Shown here in pieces: positions 42,638 to 51,019 of a stretch of DNA of 64,000 nucleotides (position 1 is the stretch's first letter; the number at the start of each line of letters is the position of its first letter). Both the position numbers and the translations under genes were made by a program. The DNA lies in NCBI GenBank assembly GCA_944320785.1, contig CALUIR010000002.1, forward strand, positions 124,001 through 188,000, in the 5' to 3' direction. The notes under the pieces were generated by a model that saw only the letters and a program-made list of their open reading frames with translations, had not been told where the DNA came from and searched no databases. Origin of the DNA: an uncultured Bacteroidaceae bacterium. Its GTDB lineage: Bacteria; Bacteroidota; Bacteroidia; Bacteroidales; Bacteroidaceae.

Positions 42638-43347
42638 AAGAAAAGTTGTTGCAGATAGAGGGCTTGTCCGTGGGTTACGGCGGGAAAACGGTGTTGCAGG
42701 ATGTGGATTTGACCGTTTGCTACCGTGATTTCTTAGGCATCATCGGCCCGAACGGAGGAGGGAAAACCACGTTGGTGAAAGCCATTCTGGGCTTGTCTGG
42801 CAGGCAGTCCGGCCGCATCCGTTTCTTCCACGGCGGGGAAGAATGCGGGAAAATCGCGATGGGCTACTTGCCGCAGTACAGTTCCATTGACCGCAAGTTT
42901 CCCATCTCGGTGGAGGAAGTGATAGGTTCCGGCCTGAGCGGGCAAAAGAGCTTGTGGGGGCGTTTCACGGCCCGCCAGCACGGGCTTGTGGATGAAATGG
43001 TGGAACGGATGGGGTTGCAAGGCTTGGAGAAACGTCCGGTGGAGCAGCTAAGTGGCGGGCAGTTGCAGCGGGTCCTTTTAGGGCGCGCCCTTGTCGCTAA
43101 GCCGGATCTGCTGATCTTAGACGAGCCCGACACGTATATCGACCGTCATTTCGGCAACCGCCTTTATGGGCTGTTGGATGAAATCAACCGGGATTGCGCC
43201 GTCATTTTGGTGAGCCATGATGTGGAGGTTCTTTTGCAGCATGCGAAGTCTGTGGCTTTCATCAATGGCACGTTGCGCTATCATGAGGGGGCGGGCATCC
43301 CTCGTGCCTGGTTGGATGAAAGTCCTTTTCCATGTGGCAAGCCGTAA
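42634..43347 (+). CDS. znuC: Metal ABC transporter ATP-binding protein
   Basis: The 237-aa ATPase has Walker A (GPNGGGKTTLVKA), the Q-loop (GYLPQYSSID), the ABC signature (QLSGGQLQRVLLGRAL), Walker B (LLILDEPDTYID) and the switch His (ILVSHDVEVL). Sequence around YLPQ...DRKFPISVEEVIGSG places it in the zinc/manganese subfamily. It overlaps the binding-protein gene (ATGA) and is followed by 175 bp without a permease gene, so the transmembrane partner must be encoded elsewhere or be absent. Confidence 0.9.
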   Translation: MKEKLLQIEGLSVGYGGKTVLQDVDLTVCYRDFLGIIGPNGGGKTTLVKAILGLSGRQSGRIRFFHGGEECGKIAMGYLPQYSSIDRKFPISVEEVIGSGLSGQKSLWGRFTARQHGLVDEMVERMGLQGLEKRPVEQLSGGQLQRVLLGRALVAKPDLLILDEPDTYIDRHFGNRLYGLLDEINRDCAVILVSHDVEVLLQHAKSVAFINGTLRYHEGAGIPRAWLDESPFPCGKP

Positions 43348-43489
43348 GGCTCGGGTGCGTTTCCCGGTGCGTCTGGACGGATGTTTCGGTTTCCCCGTTG
43401 ATTCCTTTTCATGCGGGCAAGTCGGAGTTTTTGTACAGGCAACCGGAAGTTTCCATGCGGGCAGGCAGCGGAATGTGTGGGATTAATGT

Positions 43490-43497
43490 TATTTTTG
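43490..43497 (+). promoter_or_regulatory. Candidate -7 box of the LOG-family gene
   Basis: TATTTTTG matches TAnnTTTG 25 bp ahead of the start; no good -33 box. Confidence 0.4.
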
Positions 43498-43522
43498 CAC
43501 TTGTGGAACGAATTGGCAGGCA

Positions 43523-44113
43523 ATGGTGAATGAGATAAAAACCGTATGTGTGTACAGTGCTTCCAGCGCGGGCGTGGAGGAAGCCTATTATGAGGCGGCC
43601 CGCCAGTTGGGCGCGTTGCTGGCGCAACGGCACTTGTGCTTGGTGAATGGCGCGGGAAGCCAAGGATTGATGGGTGCCGTGGCCGATGCCGTGCTGGAGC
43701 ATGGAGGCGAGGCTGTGGGCGTGATTCCCCGTTTCATGGTGGAACGCGGCTGGCACCATCCGGGGATGACCCGCTTGGTGGAGGTGGGAACGATGCATGA
43801 GCGGAAGCAAGAGATGGCTCGTCTCTCAGATGGAATCATTGCCTTGCCGGGAGGTTGCGGCACGTTGGAGGAACTGTTGGAAATCATCACTTGGAAACAG
43901 TTGGGGCTGTATCCGAAGCCTATTGTCATCCTGAACGTGAATGCTTTTTTCAACCCGTTGTTGGAGATGCTCCATCGGGCTGTGTCCGAACACTTCATGC
44001 GCGAGGAGCATGCAGATCTTTGGCAAGTGGCCGCTACGCCGGAGCAGGCCGTCCGGCTTCTGTTTGCAACCCCATGGTGGAATCCGGCGGTCGGGAAATT
44101 TGAGACGGTATGA
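43523..44113 (+). CDS. LOG-family protein (TIGR00730, nucleotide phosphoribohydrolase)
   Basis: The 196-aa protein has the family's nucleotide fold: VCVYSASSAGVE, LVNGAGSQGLMGAVADA, GVIPRFM, MHERKQEMARLSDGIIALPGGCGTLEELLEIITWKQLG, containing the PGGxGTxxE signature. LOG proteins cleave nucleoside 5'-monophosphates to base and ribose 5-phosphate, as with cytokinin ribotides; in Bacteroidetes the physiological substrate is unclear. Its stop overlaps the DUF4271 gene by 4 bp. Confidence 0.9.
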   Translation: MVNEIKTVCVYSASSAGVEEAYYEAARQLGALLAQRHLCLVNGAGSQGLMGAVADAVLEHGGEAVGVIPRFMVERGWHHPGMTRLVEVGTMHERKQEMARLSDGIIALPGGCGTLEELLEIITWKQLGLYPKPIVILNVNAFFNPLLEMLHRAVSEHFMREEHADLWQVAATPEQAVRLLFATPWWNPAVGKFETV

Positions 44114-44934
44114 AAGGAAATGTGCCACAGATGGATTCATTGTCCTTCTTCCCGGATGGTTTGTTGGCAGCGGACAGCTTGCCTGTGGCGGATACGGCCA
44201 TCGGGCAGCCGTTGCCTTTGGTTGCCGGCGTGGAGGCTTGCCCTTCCGGCATGCAAGGCAATCCCCTCCCTTACCGTTTGGCTGCTGACCCTGTTGTGGC
44301 CTTGCTGTTGTTCTTAGGCGTGTTTTTCCTGGCTTGTGTGTTGCATGCAGGCAAGAAGCACCTGTTGCAGCGGTTGCGCGGTTTCTTCCATTTCCGCATG
44401 CGGGAGGATGCTTTTGAAAGCCCGGCAGCGGTGGACGGGTGTTCCCGTCTTTTCATTCTTTTGGCCGCATCTTTGGTGTTGGGCGTGGCTGTGTTTGCCT
44501 GTTTCCATGGCGTGTCCTTTTCTTCTTCTCCGGGTGGTTTCTTTTATGCCGTCTTGGCTTTGGATGTTTTGGTCGCTTTGGCTTATTTTTTGACAAAATG
44601 GTTGTTTTATGCCTTTTTAGGCTGGCTGTTTTTCGACCGCCCGCGTACGTCCTTGTGGATAGGCAGTTATTTTTCCGTGGTGTATGCCGCATCCGTCCTT
44701 TTATGTTCCGGCCTTTTGTTGTGGGTTTATGCGGACGGGCCTGCCGGTGCATTCATGGTTTTCTTCATATTTGTAGCCGTTATGGCCAAAATATCCGTGT
44801 TTTATAATTGTATAAAGTTTTTTTCATTCAAATTTTATGGTCTTTTCTATTTAATTGTGTACTTTTGCGCGCTGGAAATAATGCCTTGCCTGATTATGTA
44901 CAAGGGGTTATCAATGCTTAATAATTTATTGTAG
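44110..44934 (+). CDS. DUF4271 integral membrane protein
   Basis: The 274-aa protein has an N-terminal soluble part of about 60 residues and seven or so hydrophobic helices ending in LIVYFCALEIMPCLIMYKGL, matching DUF4271. In Bacteroidetes this gene commonly stands directly before the uroporphyrinogen-III synthase gene, as here. No function is known. It overlaps the LOG gene by 4 bp, and its 3' end contains a promoter-like box for the next gene. Confidence 0.85.
   Translation: MKGNVPQMDSLSFFPDGLLAADSLPVADTAIGQPLPLVAGVEACPSGMQGNPLPYRLAADPVVALLLFLGVFFLACVLHAGKKHLLQRLRGFFHFRMREDAFESPAAVDGCSRLFILLAASLVLGVAVFACFHGVSFSSSPGGFFYAVLALDVLVALAYFLTKWLFYAFLGWLFFDRPRTSLWIGSYFSVVYAASVLLCSGLLLWVYADGPAGAFMVFFIFVAVMAKISVFYNCIKFFSFKFYGLFYLIVYFCALEIMPCLIMYKGLSMLNNLL
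44870..44877 (+). promoter_or_regulatory. Candidate -7 box of hemD
   Basis: TACTTTTG matches TAnnTTTG and lies inside the 3' end of the DUF4271 gene, 76 bp before the hemD start; no convincing -33 box. Confidence 0.4.
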
Positions 44935-44952
44935 AAATAAAATTATAAGATT

Positions 44953-45699
44953 TTGAAAATCAATAAAATCCTCGTGTCGCAGCCTAAGCCTGCCTCCGAG
45001 AAGTCGCCTTATTACGACATTGCGGCCAAGTATGGCGTCAAGATTGATTTCCGGCCTTTCATCAAGGTGGAAAGCGTGACGCCGAAAGAGTTCCGACAGC
45101 AGAAAGTATCTATTTTGGATCATACGGCTGTTATTTTCACATCCCGGCATGCGATAGACCATTTCTTCCATTTGTGTACGGAGCTTCGCGTGACGATACC
45201 TGAAACGATGAAGTATTTTTGTGTGACAGAGACGGTAGCCTTGTATATCCAGAAATATGTGCAGTACCGCAAGCGGAAAATCTTTTTCGGGAACACGGGC
45301 AAGGTGGATGATTTGATGCCTGCCATCCTGAAGCACAATACGGAACGTTATTTGGTCCCGATGTCGGATGTGCATAATGATGAAATCAAGAACTTGCTTG
45401 ACAAGCACAATGTGAAGCATACGGAAGTAGTGATGTACCGTACGGTGAGCAATGACTTTGCTCCCGGCGAAGAGTTTGATTATGACATGCTGGTGTTCTT
45501 CAGCCCGTCGGGCATTTCTTCACTGATAAAGAACTTCCCGAATTTCGAGCAGAAAGACATCGCCATCGGTTGTTTTGGATCTACCACGGCCAAAGCTGTC
45601 CGCGATGCCGGCTTGAGGTTGGATTTGGAAGCTCCTACGGTGAATGCCCCTTCCATGACGGCGGCGCTTGACATGTTCATAAAGGAGCGGAACAAATAA
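44953..45699 (+). CDS. hemD: Uroporphyrinogen-III synthase family protein
   Basis: The 248-aa protein starts at a TTG; no ATG is available until well inside the conserved N-terminus (KINKILVSQPKPASEKSPYYD). The body follows the HemD fold with two alternating lobes: VIFTSRHAIDHFF, KYFCVTETVALYI, YLVPMSDVHNDEI, MLVFFSPSGISSL and IAIGCFGSTTAKAVRDAGL. HemD closes the tetrapyrrole ring; many Bacteroidetes lack the rest of heme synthesis, so the real role in this lineage is uncertain. Confidence 0.85.
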   Translation: MKINKILVSQPKPASEKSPYYDIAAKYGVKIDFRPFIKVESVTPKEFRQQKVSILDHTAVIFTSRHAIDHFFHLCTELRVTIPETMKYFCVTETVALYIQKYVQYRKRKIFFGNTGKVDDLMPAILKHNTERYLVPMSDVHNDEIKNLLDKHNVKHTEVVMYRTVSNDFAPGEEFDYDMLVFFSPSGISSLIKNFPNFEQKDIAIGCFGSTTAKAVRDAGLRLDLEAPTVNAPSMTAALDMFIKERNK

Positions 45700-45822
45700 T
45701 TAGGGAGTTGTTTTGTATTGCCAATGGAAGGACGGAGAGGCTTTCTGCAAGCAGTCTTCGTCCTTTTGTTGCATGAGGGCGGGATTTGAATGGATTCGGG
45801 CAACGGGACCGGTCGGATGGAC

Positions 45823-46218
45823 ATGGAGAACAATACCTTTACGAAGGCGGAACGTTTATGCAGCCGGAAGGCGATAGAAACGTTGTTTGCAGGAGGCGCG
45901 CAAGCATTGACGGCCTTCCCCTTGCGTGCTGTTTTCCGCCAAGTGGATGAAGGCGCGGAAGTGCCGGTGTCTGTGTTGGTCAGCGTGTCGAAGAAACGCT
46001 TCAAGCGTGCGGTGAAACGCAACCGCGTGAAGCGCCAAATCCGGGAAGCTTACCGCAAGAACAAGCATCCGTTGACGGCTCTTTTGGCGGAACGCGGGGC
46101 AGGGTTGCATTTGGCCATCATTTATTTGAGCAACGAACTGTATGCCTCGCCGAGGATAGAAAGCCGCATGGCGGAACTGTTGGAGCGGATTGGCAAGAAG
46201 GTGGGAGGAACGGCGTGA
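45823..46218 (+). CDS. rnpA: Ribonuclease P protein component
   Basis: RnpA binds the catalytic RNase P RNA and helps process tRNA 5' ends. The 131-aa form from ATG 45823 ([19 protein letters not shown]) fits the family; ATGs at 45817 and 45790 are alternatives. The RNA-binding signature [21 protein letters not shown] is present. Its TGA shares a base with the ATG of yidD (TGATG), the usual arrangement. Confidence 0.93.
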   Translation: MENNTFTKAERLCSRKAIETLFAGGAQALTAFPLRAVFRQVDEGAEVPVSVLVSVSKKRFKRAVKRNRVKRQIREAYRKNKHPLTALLAERGAGLHLAIIYLSNELYASPRIESRMAELLERIGKKVGGTA

Positions 46219-46439
46219 TGAAGCGTCTGCTGTCTTTCCTGTTGCTGTTGCCGGTTTATTTTTACCGTGCCTGCATTTCCCCGTTGACGCCGGCCTCGTG
46301 CCGTTTCACGCCGACCTGTTCCCAATACGCCATCGAGGCGATAAAGAAGCACGGCCCGTTCAAGGGATTGTACTTGGCGGTGCGGCGGATTCTCCGTTGC
46401 CATCCGTGGGGAGGCGCCGGTTATGACCCGGTGCCGTGA
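46218..46439 (+). CDS. yidD: Membrane protein insertion efficiency factor
   Basis: The 73-aa protein shows the YidD signature: [31 protein letters not shown] followed by [17 protein letters not shown]. It assists YidC-dependent membrane protein insertion. ATG 46218 overlaps the rnpA stop; the tatD frame begins around its own stop. Confidence 0.95.
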   Translation: MKRLLSFLLLLPVYFYRACISPLTPASCRFTPTCSQYAIEAIKKHGPFKGLYLAVRRILRCHPWGGAGYDPVP

Positions 46440-46447
46440 CGCAGGCC

Positions 46448-47092
46448 ATGATGAGCATAGACGACATACATACGCATGCTGACAGGCCGGGCGCCATCAT
46501 CAACTGCTGTTTCCCGGATTTCTTTCCGGAAGAAGGCCGCTATTATTCGGTGGGCATTCATCCTTGGCAGGCATGCTTGTTGGATGATGCAGCCCGGAAA
46601 CTGTTGCGCGCTTTTCTTTCCCACCGCCAAGTGGTGGCCGTAGGCGAGGCAGGTTTGGACAAGGCGGCCAAGGCGGATTGGGCGTTGCAGGAGGATGTGT
46701 TCGCCTTCCATGCCGTATTGGCGGAGGAGACCCGTAAGCCTTTGGTGATTCATTCGGTGCGCGCCTCCAATGAAACCGTGAACCTGAAGCGGCGTTTAAG
46801 CCCGTCTGTCCCTTGGATTATCCATGGCTTCCGGGGCAATGCGAATGTGGCGGGGCAGTACCTTTCCCATGGTTTTTACCTGTCATTCGGCGAACGTTTC
46901 CAGCCGGAGGCGCTTCGGGCGACGCCTTTGTCGCGTTTGTTTGTGGAGACGGACGAGAGCCGGGCGGGCATTGACGCGATTTACCGGGAAATCGCCAACG
47001 GGAAGGGCATCCCGGAGGAACTGTTGCGCGATAGGGTGCAAGCGAACATCCGGGAGGTCTTTTTTAAAGGCAAGAGTTGCTTGTTCCGATAA
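46448..47092 (+). CDS. tatD: TatD-family hydrolase
   Basis: The 214-aa protein is a short, diverged TatD. Metal-binding residues are visible in DIHTHA, VAVGEAGLDK, LVIHSVRA, WIIHGFRG and VETDES, in family order. TatD proteins are metal-dependent 3'-5' nucleases. The start is ATG 46448 (GTG 46436, inside the yidD end, is possible). The neighbourhood rnpA-yidD-tatD-tyrS is common in Bacteroidales. Confidence 0.88.
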   Translation: MMSIDDIHTHADRPGAIINCCFPDFFPEEGRYYSVGIHPWQACLLDDAARKLLRAFLSHRQVVAVGEAGLDKAAKADWALQEDVFAFHAVLAEETRKPLVIHSVRASNETVNLKRRLSPSVPWIIHGFRGNANVAGQYLSHGFYLSFGERFQPEALRATPLSRLFVETDESRAGIDAIYREIANGKGIPEELLRDRVQANIREVFFKGKSCLFR

Positions 47093-47107
47093 AGAGTCGT
47101 ATTTTTG
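47076..47107 (+). promoter_or_regulatory. Promoter of tyrS
   Basis: GTTG (47076-47079), 20 bp, TATTTTTG (47100-47107), overlapping the tatD 3' end. Confidence 0.6.
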
Positions 47108-47149
47108 CCGACACGAATATTATCAAAAAACCAACAAAGGAATCATTCG

Positions 47150-48442
47150 ATGAATTTTGTAGAAGAATTAAGATGGCGCGGAATGGTGCACACGATGATG
47201 CCTGGCACCGAGGAATTGCTTTCCAAAGAACAAGTGACTGCTTACATTGGCTTCGACCCTACGGCGGACTCCCTGCACATAGGGCATCTCTGCAGCGTGA
47301 TGATTTTACGTCATTTCCAGCGTTGCGGGCATAAGCCGATTGTGCTGATAGGCGGCGCGACGGGAATGATTGGCGACCCGTCGGGGAAATCAGCGGAGCG
47401 CAACCTGCTGACGGAAGAAACCTTGCGGCACAACATCGAGGGGATGAGGAAGCAGTTGAGCAAGTTCCTGGATTTTGATTCAGGCCTGCCCAACCATGCC
47501 GAGTTGGTCAATAACTATGATTGGATGAAAGACTACACGTTCCTTGACTTTGCGCGCGAGATAGGCAAGCATATCACCGTCAACTACATGATGGCGAAAG
47601 ACTCCGTGCAAAAGCGGCTGAACGGCGAGGCACGCGACGGGCTGTCTTTCACTGAATTTACCTACCAGCTGTTGCAAGGGTATGATTTCCTGCATTTGTA
47701 CGAGACGAAAGGCTGCAAGCTCCAGATGGGCGGCTCCGACCAATGGGGCAACATCACGACGGGCGCGGAACTGATACGCCGCATGAACGGCGGGGAAGTG
47801 TATGCACTGACTTGCCCGTTGATAACCAAAGCCGACGGTGGCAAGTTCGGAAAGACGGAGTCCGGGAACATCTGGCTCGACCCCCGCTACACGTCTCCCT
47901 ATAAATTCTACCAGTTCTGGCTGAACGTGAGCGACGAGGACGCGGCGCGTTACATCAAGATATTCACGTCTTTGCCGAAAGAAGAAATAGACGCTTTGGC
48001 GGCAGAGCATGCACAGGCTCCCCATCTGCGGGTGTTGCAGAAGCGTTTGGCCAAGGAAGTGACCGTGATGGTACATTCCGAGGAGGACTACAATGCCGCG
48101 GTGGAAGCATCGGGCATCCTGTTCGGCAATGCCACTTCCGAGGCTTTGCGCAAGCTGGATGAAGACACGTTGCTGTCGGTATTTGAGGGTGTTCCGCAGT
48201 TTGAAGTGTCGAGAGATGCCTTGTCTGGCGGGGTGAAAGCCGTCGATTTGTTGGTGGAGCAGGCGCAAGTGTTCCCTTCGAAAGGCGAGATGCGCAAGCT
48301 GGTGCAGAATGGCGGCGTGTCTATCAACAAGGAGAAACTGGCGGCATTCGACCGCATCCTGACGGCCGATGACTTGCTGGACGGGAAGTACCTGCTGGTG
48401 CAGAAAGGCAAGAAGAATTATTATTTGGTGATTGTCAAGTAA
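47150..48442 (+). CDS. tyrS: Tyrosine--tRNA ligase
   Basis: TyrRS charges tRNA-Tyr. The 430-aa protein from ATG 47150 ([12 protein letters not shown]) has the class I HIGH motif as [10 protein letters not shown], the tyrosine-pocket residues in [12 protein letters not shown] and GGSDQWGNI, and the KMSKS-like loop [15 protein letters not shown]-terminal S4 domain ([14 protein letters not shown]) follows. The upstream ATG at 47105 overlaps the promoter and is rejected. Confidence 0.96.
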   Translation: MNFVEELRWRGMVHTMMPGTEELLSKEQVTAYIGFDPTADSLHIGHLCSVMILRHFQRCGHKPIVLIGGATGMIGDPSGKSAERNLLTEETLRHNIEGMRKQLSKFLDFDSGLPNHAELVNNYDWMKDYTFLDFAREIGKHITVNYMMAKDSVQKRLNGEARDGLSFTEFTYQLLQGYDFLHLYETKGCKLQMGGSDQWGNITTGAELIRRMNGGEVYALTCPLITKADGGKFGKTESGNIWLDPRYTSPYKFYQFWLNVSDEDAARYIKIFTSLPKEEIDALAAEHAQAPHLRVLQKRLAKEVTVMVHSEEDYNAAVEASGILFGNATSEALRKLDEDTLLSVFEGVPQFEVSRDALSGGVKAVDLLVEQAQVFPSKGEMRKLVQNGGVSINKEKLAAFDRILTADDLLDGKYLLVQKGKKNYYLVIVK

Positions 48443-48457
48443 AAAGTTGGCAGAATA

Positions 48458-48489
48458 TTTGGATATGTTGAAGGACTCCGCTAACTTTG
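48458..48489 (+). promoter_or_regulatory. Promoter of tRNA-Gln
   Basis: TTTG (48458-48461), 20 bp, TAACTTTG (48482-48489), an ideal match 31 bp ahead of the tRNA. Confidence 0.8.
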
Positions 48490-48520
48490 CACCCGCTTTT
48501 TAACCGAAAGCTATAAAGTT

Positions 48521-48591
48521 TGGACTATGGTGTAATGGCAGCACAACAGGTTTTGGTTCTGTTTGTCTAGGTTCGAATCCTGGTAGTCCAA
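48521..48591 (+). tRNA. tRNA-Gln (anticodon UUG)
   Basis: Acceptor TGGACTA (48521-48527) pairs with TAGTCCA (48584-48590), discriminator A. The anticodon loop TTTTGGT gives TTG at 48553-48555; the T-arm has GGTTCGAATCC. The U1-A72 pair is typical of tRNA-Gln. CCA is not encoded. Confidence 0.95.
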
Positions 48592-48594
48592 CTT

Positions 48595-48630
48595 GAAAGC
48601 GGGAAGCACAGGCTTGTGCTTCCCGCTTTC
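48595..48630 (+). terminator. Long hairpin after tRNA-Gln
   Basis: GAAAGCGGGAAGCACA (48595-48610) pairs perfectly with TGTGCTTCCCGCTTTC (48615-48630) around GGCT; weak T content follows. It begins 3 bp after the tRNA. Confidence 0.75.
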
Positions 48631-48750
48631 CGTTTCATGTCGTTTGCTTGTCCGGCGCTGCCTGTGTCCGGCGATTGGGCCTGCCTCGACGGGAAAGCCG
48701 TTGGCATTCCATTTGATGAGGGAGGAGGCTTGCAAGGGGAGTTCCCCTGC

Positions 48751-48788
48751 ACGATTAGTAATCGTCACGCATTACGATTGCTAATCGT
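48751..48788. repeat. Two 15-bp palindromes in direct repeat
   Basis: ACGATTAGTAATCGT (48751-48765) and ACGATTGCTAATCGT (48774-48788), each with 6-bp arms, 23 bp apart centre to centre. They lie in the 316-bp gap between tRNA-Gln and the convergent operon. Confidence 0.6.
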
Positions 48789-48818
48789 ATTGGCAAAAGT
48801 TCAGGAACATTTTGTGAA

Positions 48819-48854
48819 AACCTTGGAAGGTTCGGGGCAAAACCTTCCAAGGTT
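48819..48854. other. Perfect 14-bp inverted repeat
   Basis: AACCTTGGAAGGTT (48819-48832) and AACCTTCCAAGGTT (48841-48854) with an 8-nt loop. It is 53 bp from the stop of the convergent minus-strand operon and could end that transcript. Confidence 0.6.
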
Positions 48855-48907
48855 CTTGCAAGGCCGTTGGCGCGTGCGGGGCAAAGGCGGGCTGCCTGCG
48901 CGTTGCC

Positions 48908-49339
48908 TTATGGCTGCCGGGGAGGCGTGGTTCTCGGTTCATCGGGGCGGTAAGCGATGAGTTCGGCCCGGCAACAAATGCCGGATGACCGGTCCGTGCA
49001 GCACCCGAATGTCCACTGCATGCCGTCGAAGGGTTGCAACCATTCGTGCAGCCGGGCGATGCTCGTTTCTTCCTTGATGATGAAGTTCAGGAGGAGGTGC
49101 GTGTATTTCCCTTTCAGCGCCCGTGTGGCTTTCCGGATGTTGGCGGACATTTCCGCGTCGTTGCGTCCGCAGATGGTGAGAGCGCAGGCCGCTTTTGCGG
49201 CTTGCGCGGCCCGGAAGTCGGTTTCGTTCAAGGCCACGATGGGGCGCAACCCCCTTTGCAGGCAGGCTGCGCATGCCATCTTTTGGACATATTCCCGGAC
49301 GGTTGCCGCGCTGGTGGCGGGCTTTTCGTAGCTTTCCAT
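48908..49339 (-). CDS. Unrecognised 143-aa protein with FtsZ C-terminal-like pattern
   Basis: The protein is cysteine-rich (CAACLQRG, GCC, ICC) and alanine-rich in the middle. Its second half (THLLLNFIIKEETSIARLHE, then MQWTFGCCTDRSSGICCRAELIAY) follows the pattern of the FtsZ C-terminal domain (LLNI..., Evneaaeii, I-FG-ID-S-G-E-R-TvIA) with no GTPase half. That resemblance is my own alignment by eye and is weak. It is the third gene of a minus-strand operon, 7 bp after the 72-aa gene. Confidence 0.55.
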   Translation of the reverse strand: MESYEKPATSAATVREYVQKMACAACLQRGLRPIVALNETDFRAAQAAKAACALTICGRNDAEMSANIRKATRALKGKYTHLLLNFIIKEETSIARLHEWLQPFDGMQWTFGCCTDRSSGICCRAELIAYRPDEPRTTPPRQP

Positions 49340-49346
49340 GCCTTGC

Positions 49347-49565
49347 TTATTTCTTTCGGAGGTTGTATTGGCTCTCCATCAGTTTCAGTTCCGACTTGCT
49401 GGCTATCAGCATGAGTTCCCGTCTCAACTGCGGGATGAGCCGGGCGAGCTCGTCGAAGTCCACGTTTCGGAACACCGCCTTGTTCAGTTGCGAGATGTGG
49501 TCGTAGTCCAGCTTGATGTCCTCTTTTCGGGCTTGTTGGCGCATCAGTTCGGTCAGTTTCGCCAA
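49347..49565 (-). CDS. Unrecognised 72-aa helical protein
   Basis: A charged, largely helical protein (MAKLTELMRQQARKEDIKLD; later LARLIPQLRRELMLIASKSEL) without membrane segments. It overlaps the 447-aa gene by 13 bp and precedes the 143-aa gene by 7 bp, so it is probably a real member of the operon and a possible adaptor. Confidence 0.6.
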   Translation of the reverse strand: MAKLTELMRQQARKEDIKLDYDHISQLNKAVFRNVDFDELARLIPQLRRELMLIASKSELKLMESQYNLRKK

Positions 49566-50896
49566 AGCGGGCAGATGTTGGGGTTGTCGTCCAGCACATG
49601 GGCGATGTTCGGCGTGTGGTCGATGGTGATGTGGTCGATGGCGGATGCGCGCATGGGACGGTCTCCCCCCCGGTGCGTTTCCGTCAGGAGCAGGGCTTTT
49701 TGCCCGTCGGGCAGCAGCACGGTTGCCTTTTTCGTTTGCGGGTCTATCTCAAGCCAGTCGATGTCTGCCAGGATGAAATCCCCTTTTTCCGTGAGGACGG
49801 TGATGCGGGCGATGCAGTCGTCGATCCAGCGGTTCAGCCATCTCAGGTTTCCGCCGCCGCTGCTGATGAGGCCCATCCCGGCTAATTTGTCGTGCCGCTC
49901 GAACAAGGCTTTGATGAAACGTATGGGATAGAACACCGTTTTGCTGTGGCTGATGCGGTCTTGCGTGGCGAGGCGGTTGTAGAACCTTTTTTCCAATTGG
50001 TCGTATTCATAGCCGGTGGTGGCCGCTTCGGCGAGAGGCAGTCCGGCGGTTTCCGTGTTGTTCTCCCCGTCGGCTTCGCGGCACGGCAGGCTGCATTCGC
50101 GGGTCGCTTCTTCGATGAACTGCACGTACAGGCTGAAAGCCCGGCGCATGTGGCGCAAGGTGACGGGGTGGATGGCGGTCGTCTCCGGGTGGTTGGCGGC
50201 GTTGTTGGTGTGGCTTTCTAACTTTTCTAACAGTTGGAGAGCCTTTTCGCGGTCTTGCGCGATGAATTTCGGCAGCAGGGCCAGCATGTCGATTTCCTTT
50301 CCGGGTATCAGCGTGCAAAGGAAATGGCGGTTGAGCGAATTGATGCGCGACACGATGCTCTCGGCTGAGTTCCTTTGCTTTTCGCCGGTGTATTGCAGCC
50401 AGTCCGTGAACTCCTCTTGCATGAACAGCTTCTGGCCGGCCGTCATGCATCCGGACGTGGCGGCGGTTCCTGCTTTTGCCTGCGCGGCCTTTTCCTCAAG
50501 GAAGCGGCGGTAGTTGCGGAAAGCGCTCAGCAGGTCCTTGAAATGCGCAGGGCGCGATTCGGGGTCGTTGGCCGTTTTCGCCCATTCCAGCCATCCGTTC
50601 ATTTCCTTTTCGTAGGCATCCAGCAAGGCGGGCAGCGCCTTGAAATCCTGCTGCTCGAAGCATTCTTGCACCAAAGTGTAGAAGTCGTCATCGTATCCGT
50701 CGAGGCTGGTGACCAGCTTGTCCATGTTTCTCAGGTAGGAAGGATAGCTGCGCACGGTGCCTTTGAAGTTGTTTTGTTGCAGCCAATCGCGGTATTCGTC
50801 GATGCGGTAAGGAGCCTGTACCCCTTTGAGATCCCTCGTCAGTTCGCGCAACACGAGGTCGCCCTCGCTGATGATGTGTTCGATAAGTCCCTTCAT
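49553..50896 (-). CDS. Unrecognised 447-aa cytoplasmic protein
   Basis: No signal peptide or membrane helix is visible. Residues about 33-60 (YRDWLQQNNFKGTVRSYPSY) and 165-195 (FTDWLQYTGEKQRNSAESIV) each resemble the N-terminal SAM-like helices of tyrosine recombinases, but no catalytic recombinase domain follows. The C-terminal part (residues 330-440) is strand-rich (GDFILADIDWLEIDPQTKKATVLL). Function is unknown. It heads the three-gene operon, with a well-formed promoter. Confidence 0.65.
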   Translation of the reverse strand: MKGLIEHIISEGDLVLRELTRDLKGVQAPYRIDEYRDWLQQNNFKGTVRSYPSYLRNMDKLVTSLDGYDDDFYTLVQECFEQQDFKALPALLDAYEKEMNGWLEWAKTANDPESRPAHFKDLLSAFRNYRRFLEEKAAQAKAGTAATSGCMTAGQKLFMQEEFTDWLQYTGEKQRNSAESIVSRINSLNRHFLCTLIPGKEIDMLALLPKFIAQDREKALQLLEKLESHTNNAANHPETTAIHPVTLRHMRRAFSLYVQFIEEATRECSLPCREADGENNTETAGLPLAEAATTGYEYDQLEKRFYNRLATQDRISHSKTVFYPIRFIKALFERHDKLAGMGLISSGGGNLRWLNRWIDDCIARITVLTEKGDFILADIDWLEIDPQTKKATVLLPDGQKALLLTETHRGGDRPMRASAIDHITIDHTPNIAHVLDDNPNICPLWRN

Positions 50897-50926
50897 TGCG
50901 TATGTCTTTTTAGGTTATGCATGCCG

Positions 50927-50958
50927 CAAATGTAGGGCATTTGCGCGACCGTTGCAAC
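50927..50958 (-). promoter_or_regulatory. Promoter of the three-gene unknown operon
   Basis: On the minus strand GTTG (50955-50958), 20 bp, TACATTTG (50927-50934), 30 bp ahead of the 447-aa gene. Confidence 0.65.
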
Positions 50959-51019
50959 GGCCGATGCAAAATAAGATTTTGACGTGTGCAGTTGCTTGAT
51001 GGATAGTGTGTTGCGGATG

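Noticed and set aside
47105-47149. Upstream ATG for tyrS
   Set aside because: It overlaps the -7 box TATTTTTG and adds 15 residues not seen in TyrRS proteins.
49553-50896. Tyrosine recombinase
   Set aside because: Two segments look like SAM-like helices, but the R-H-R-Y catalytic residues are not found.
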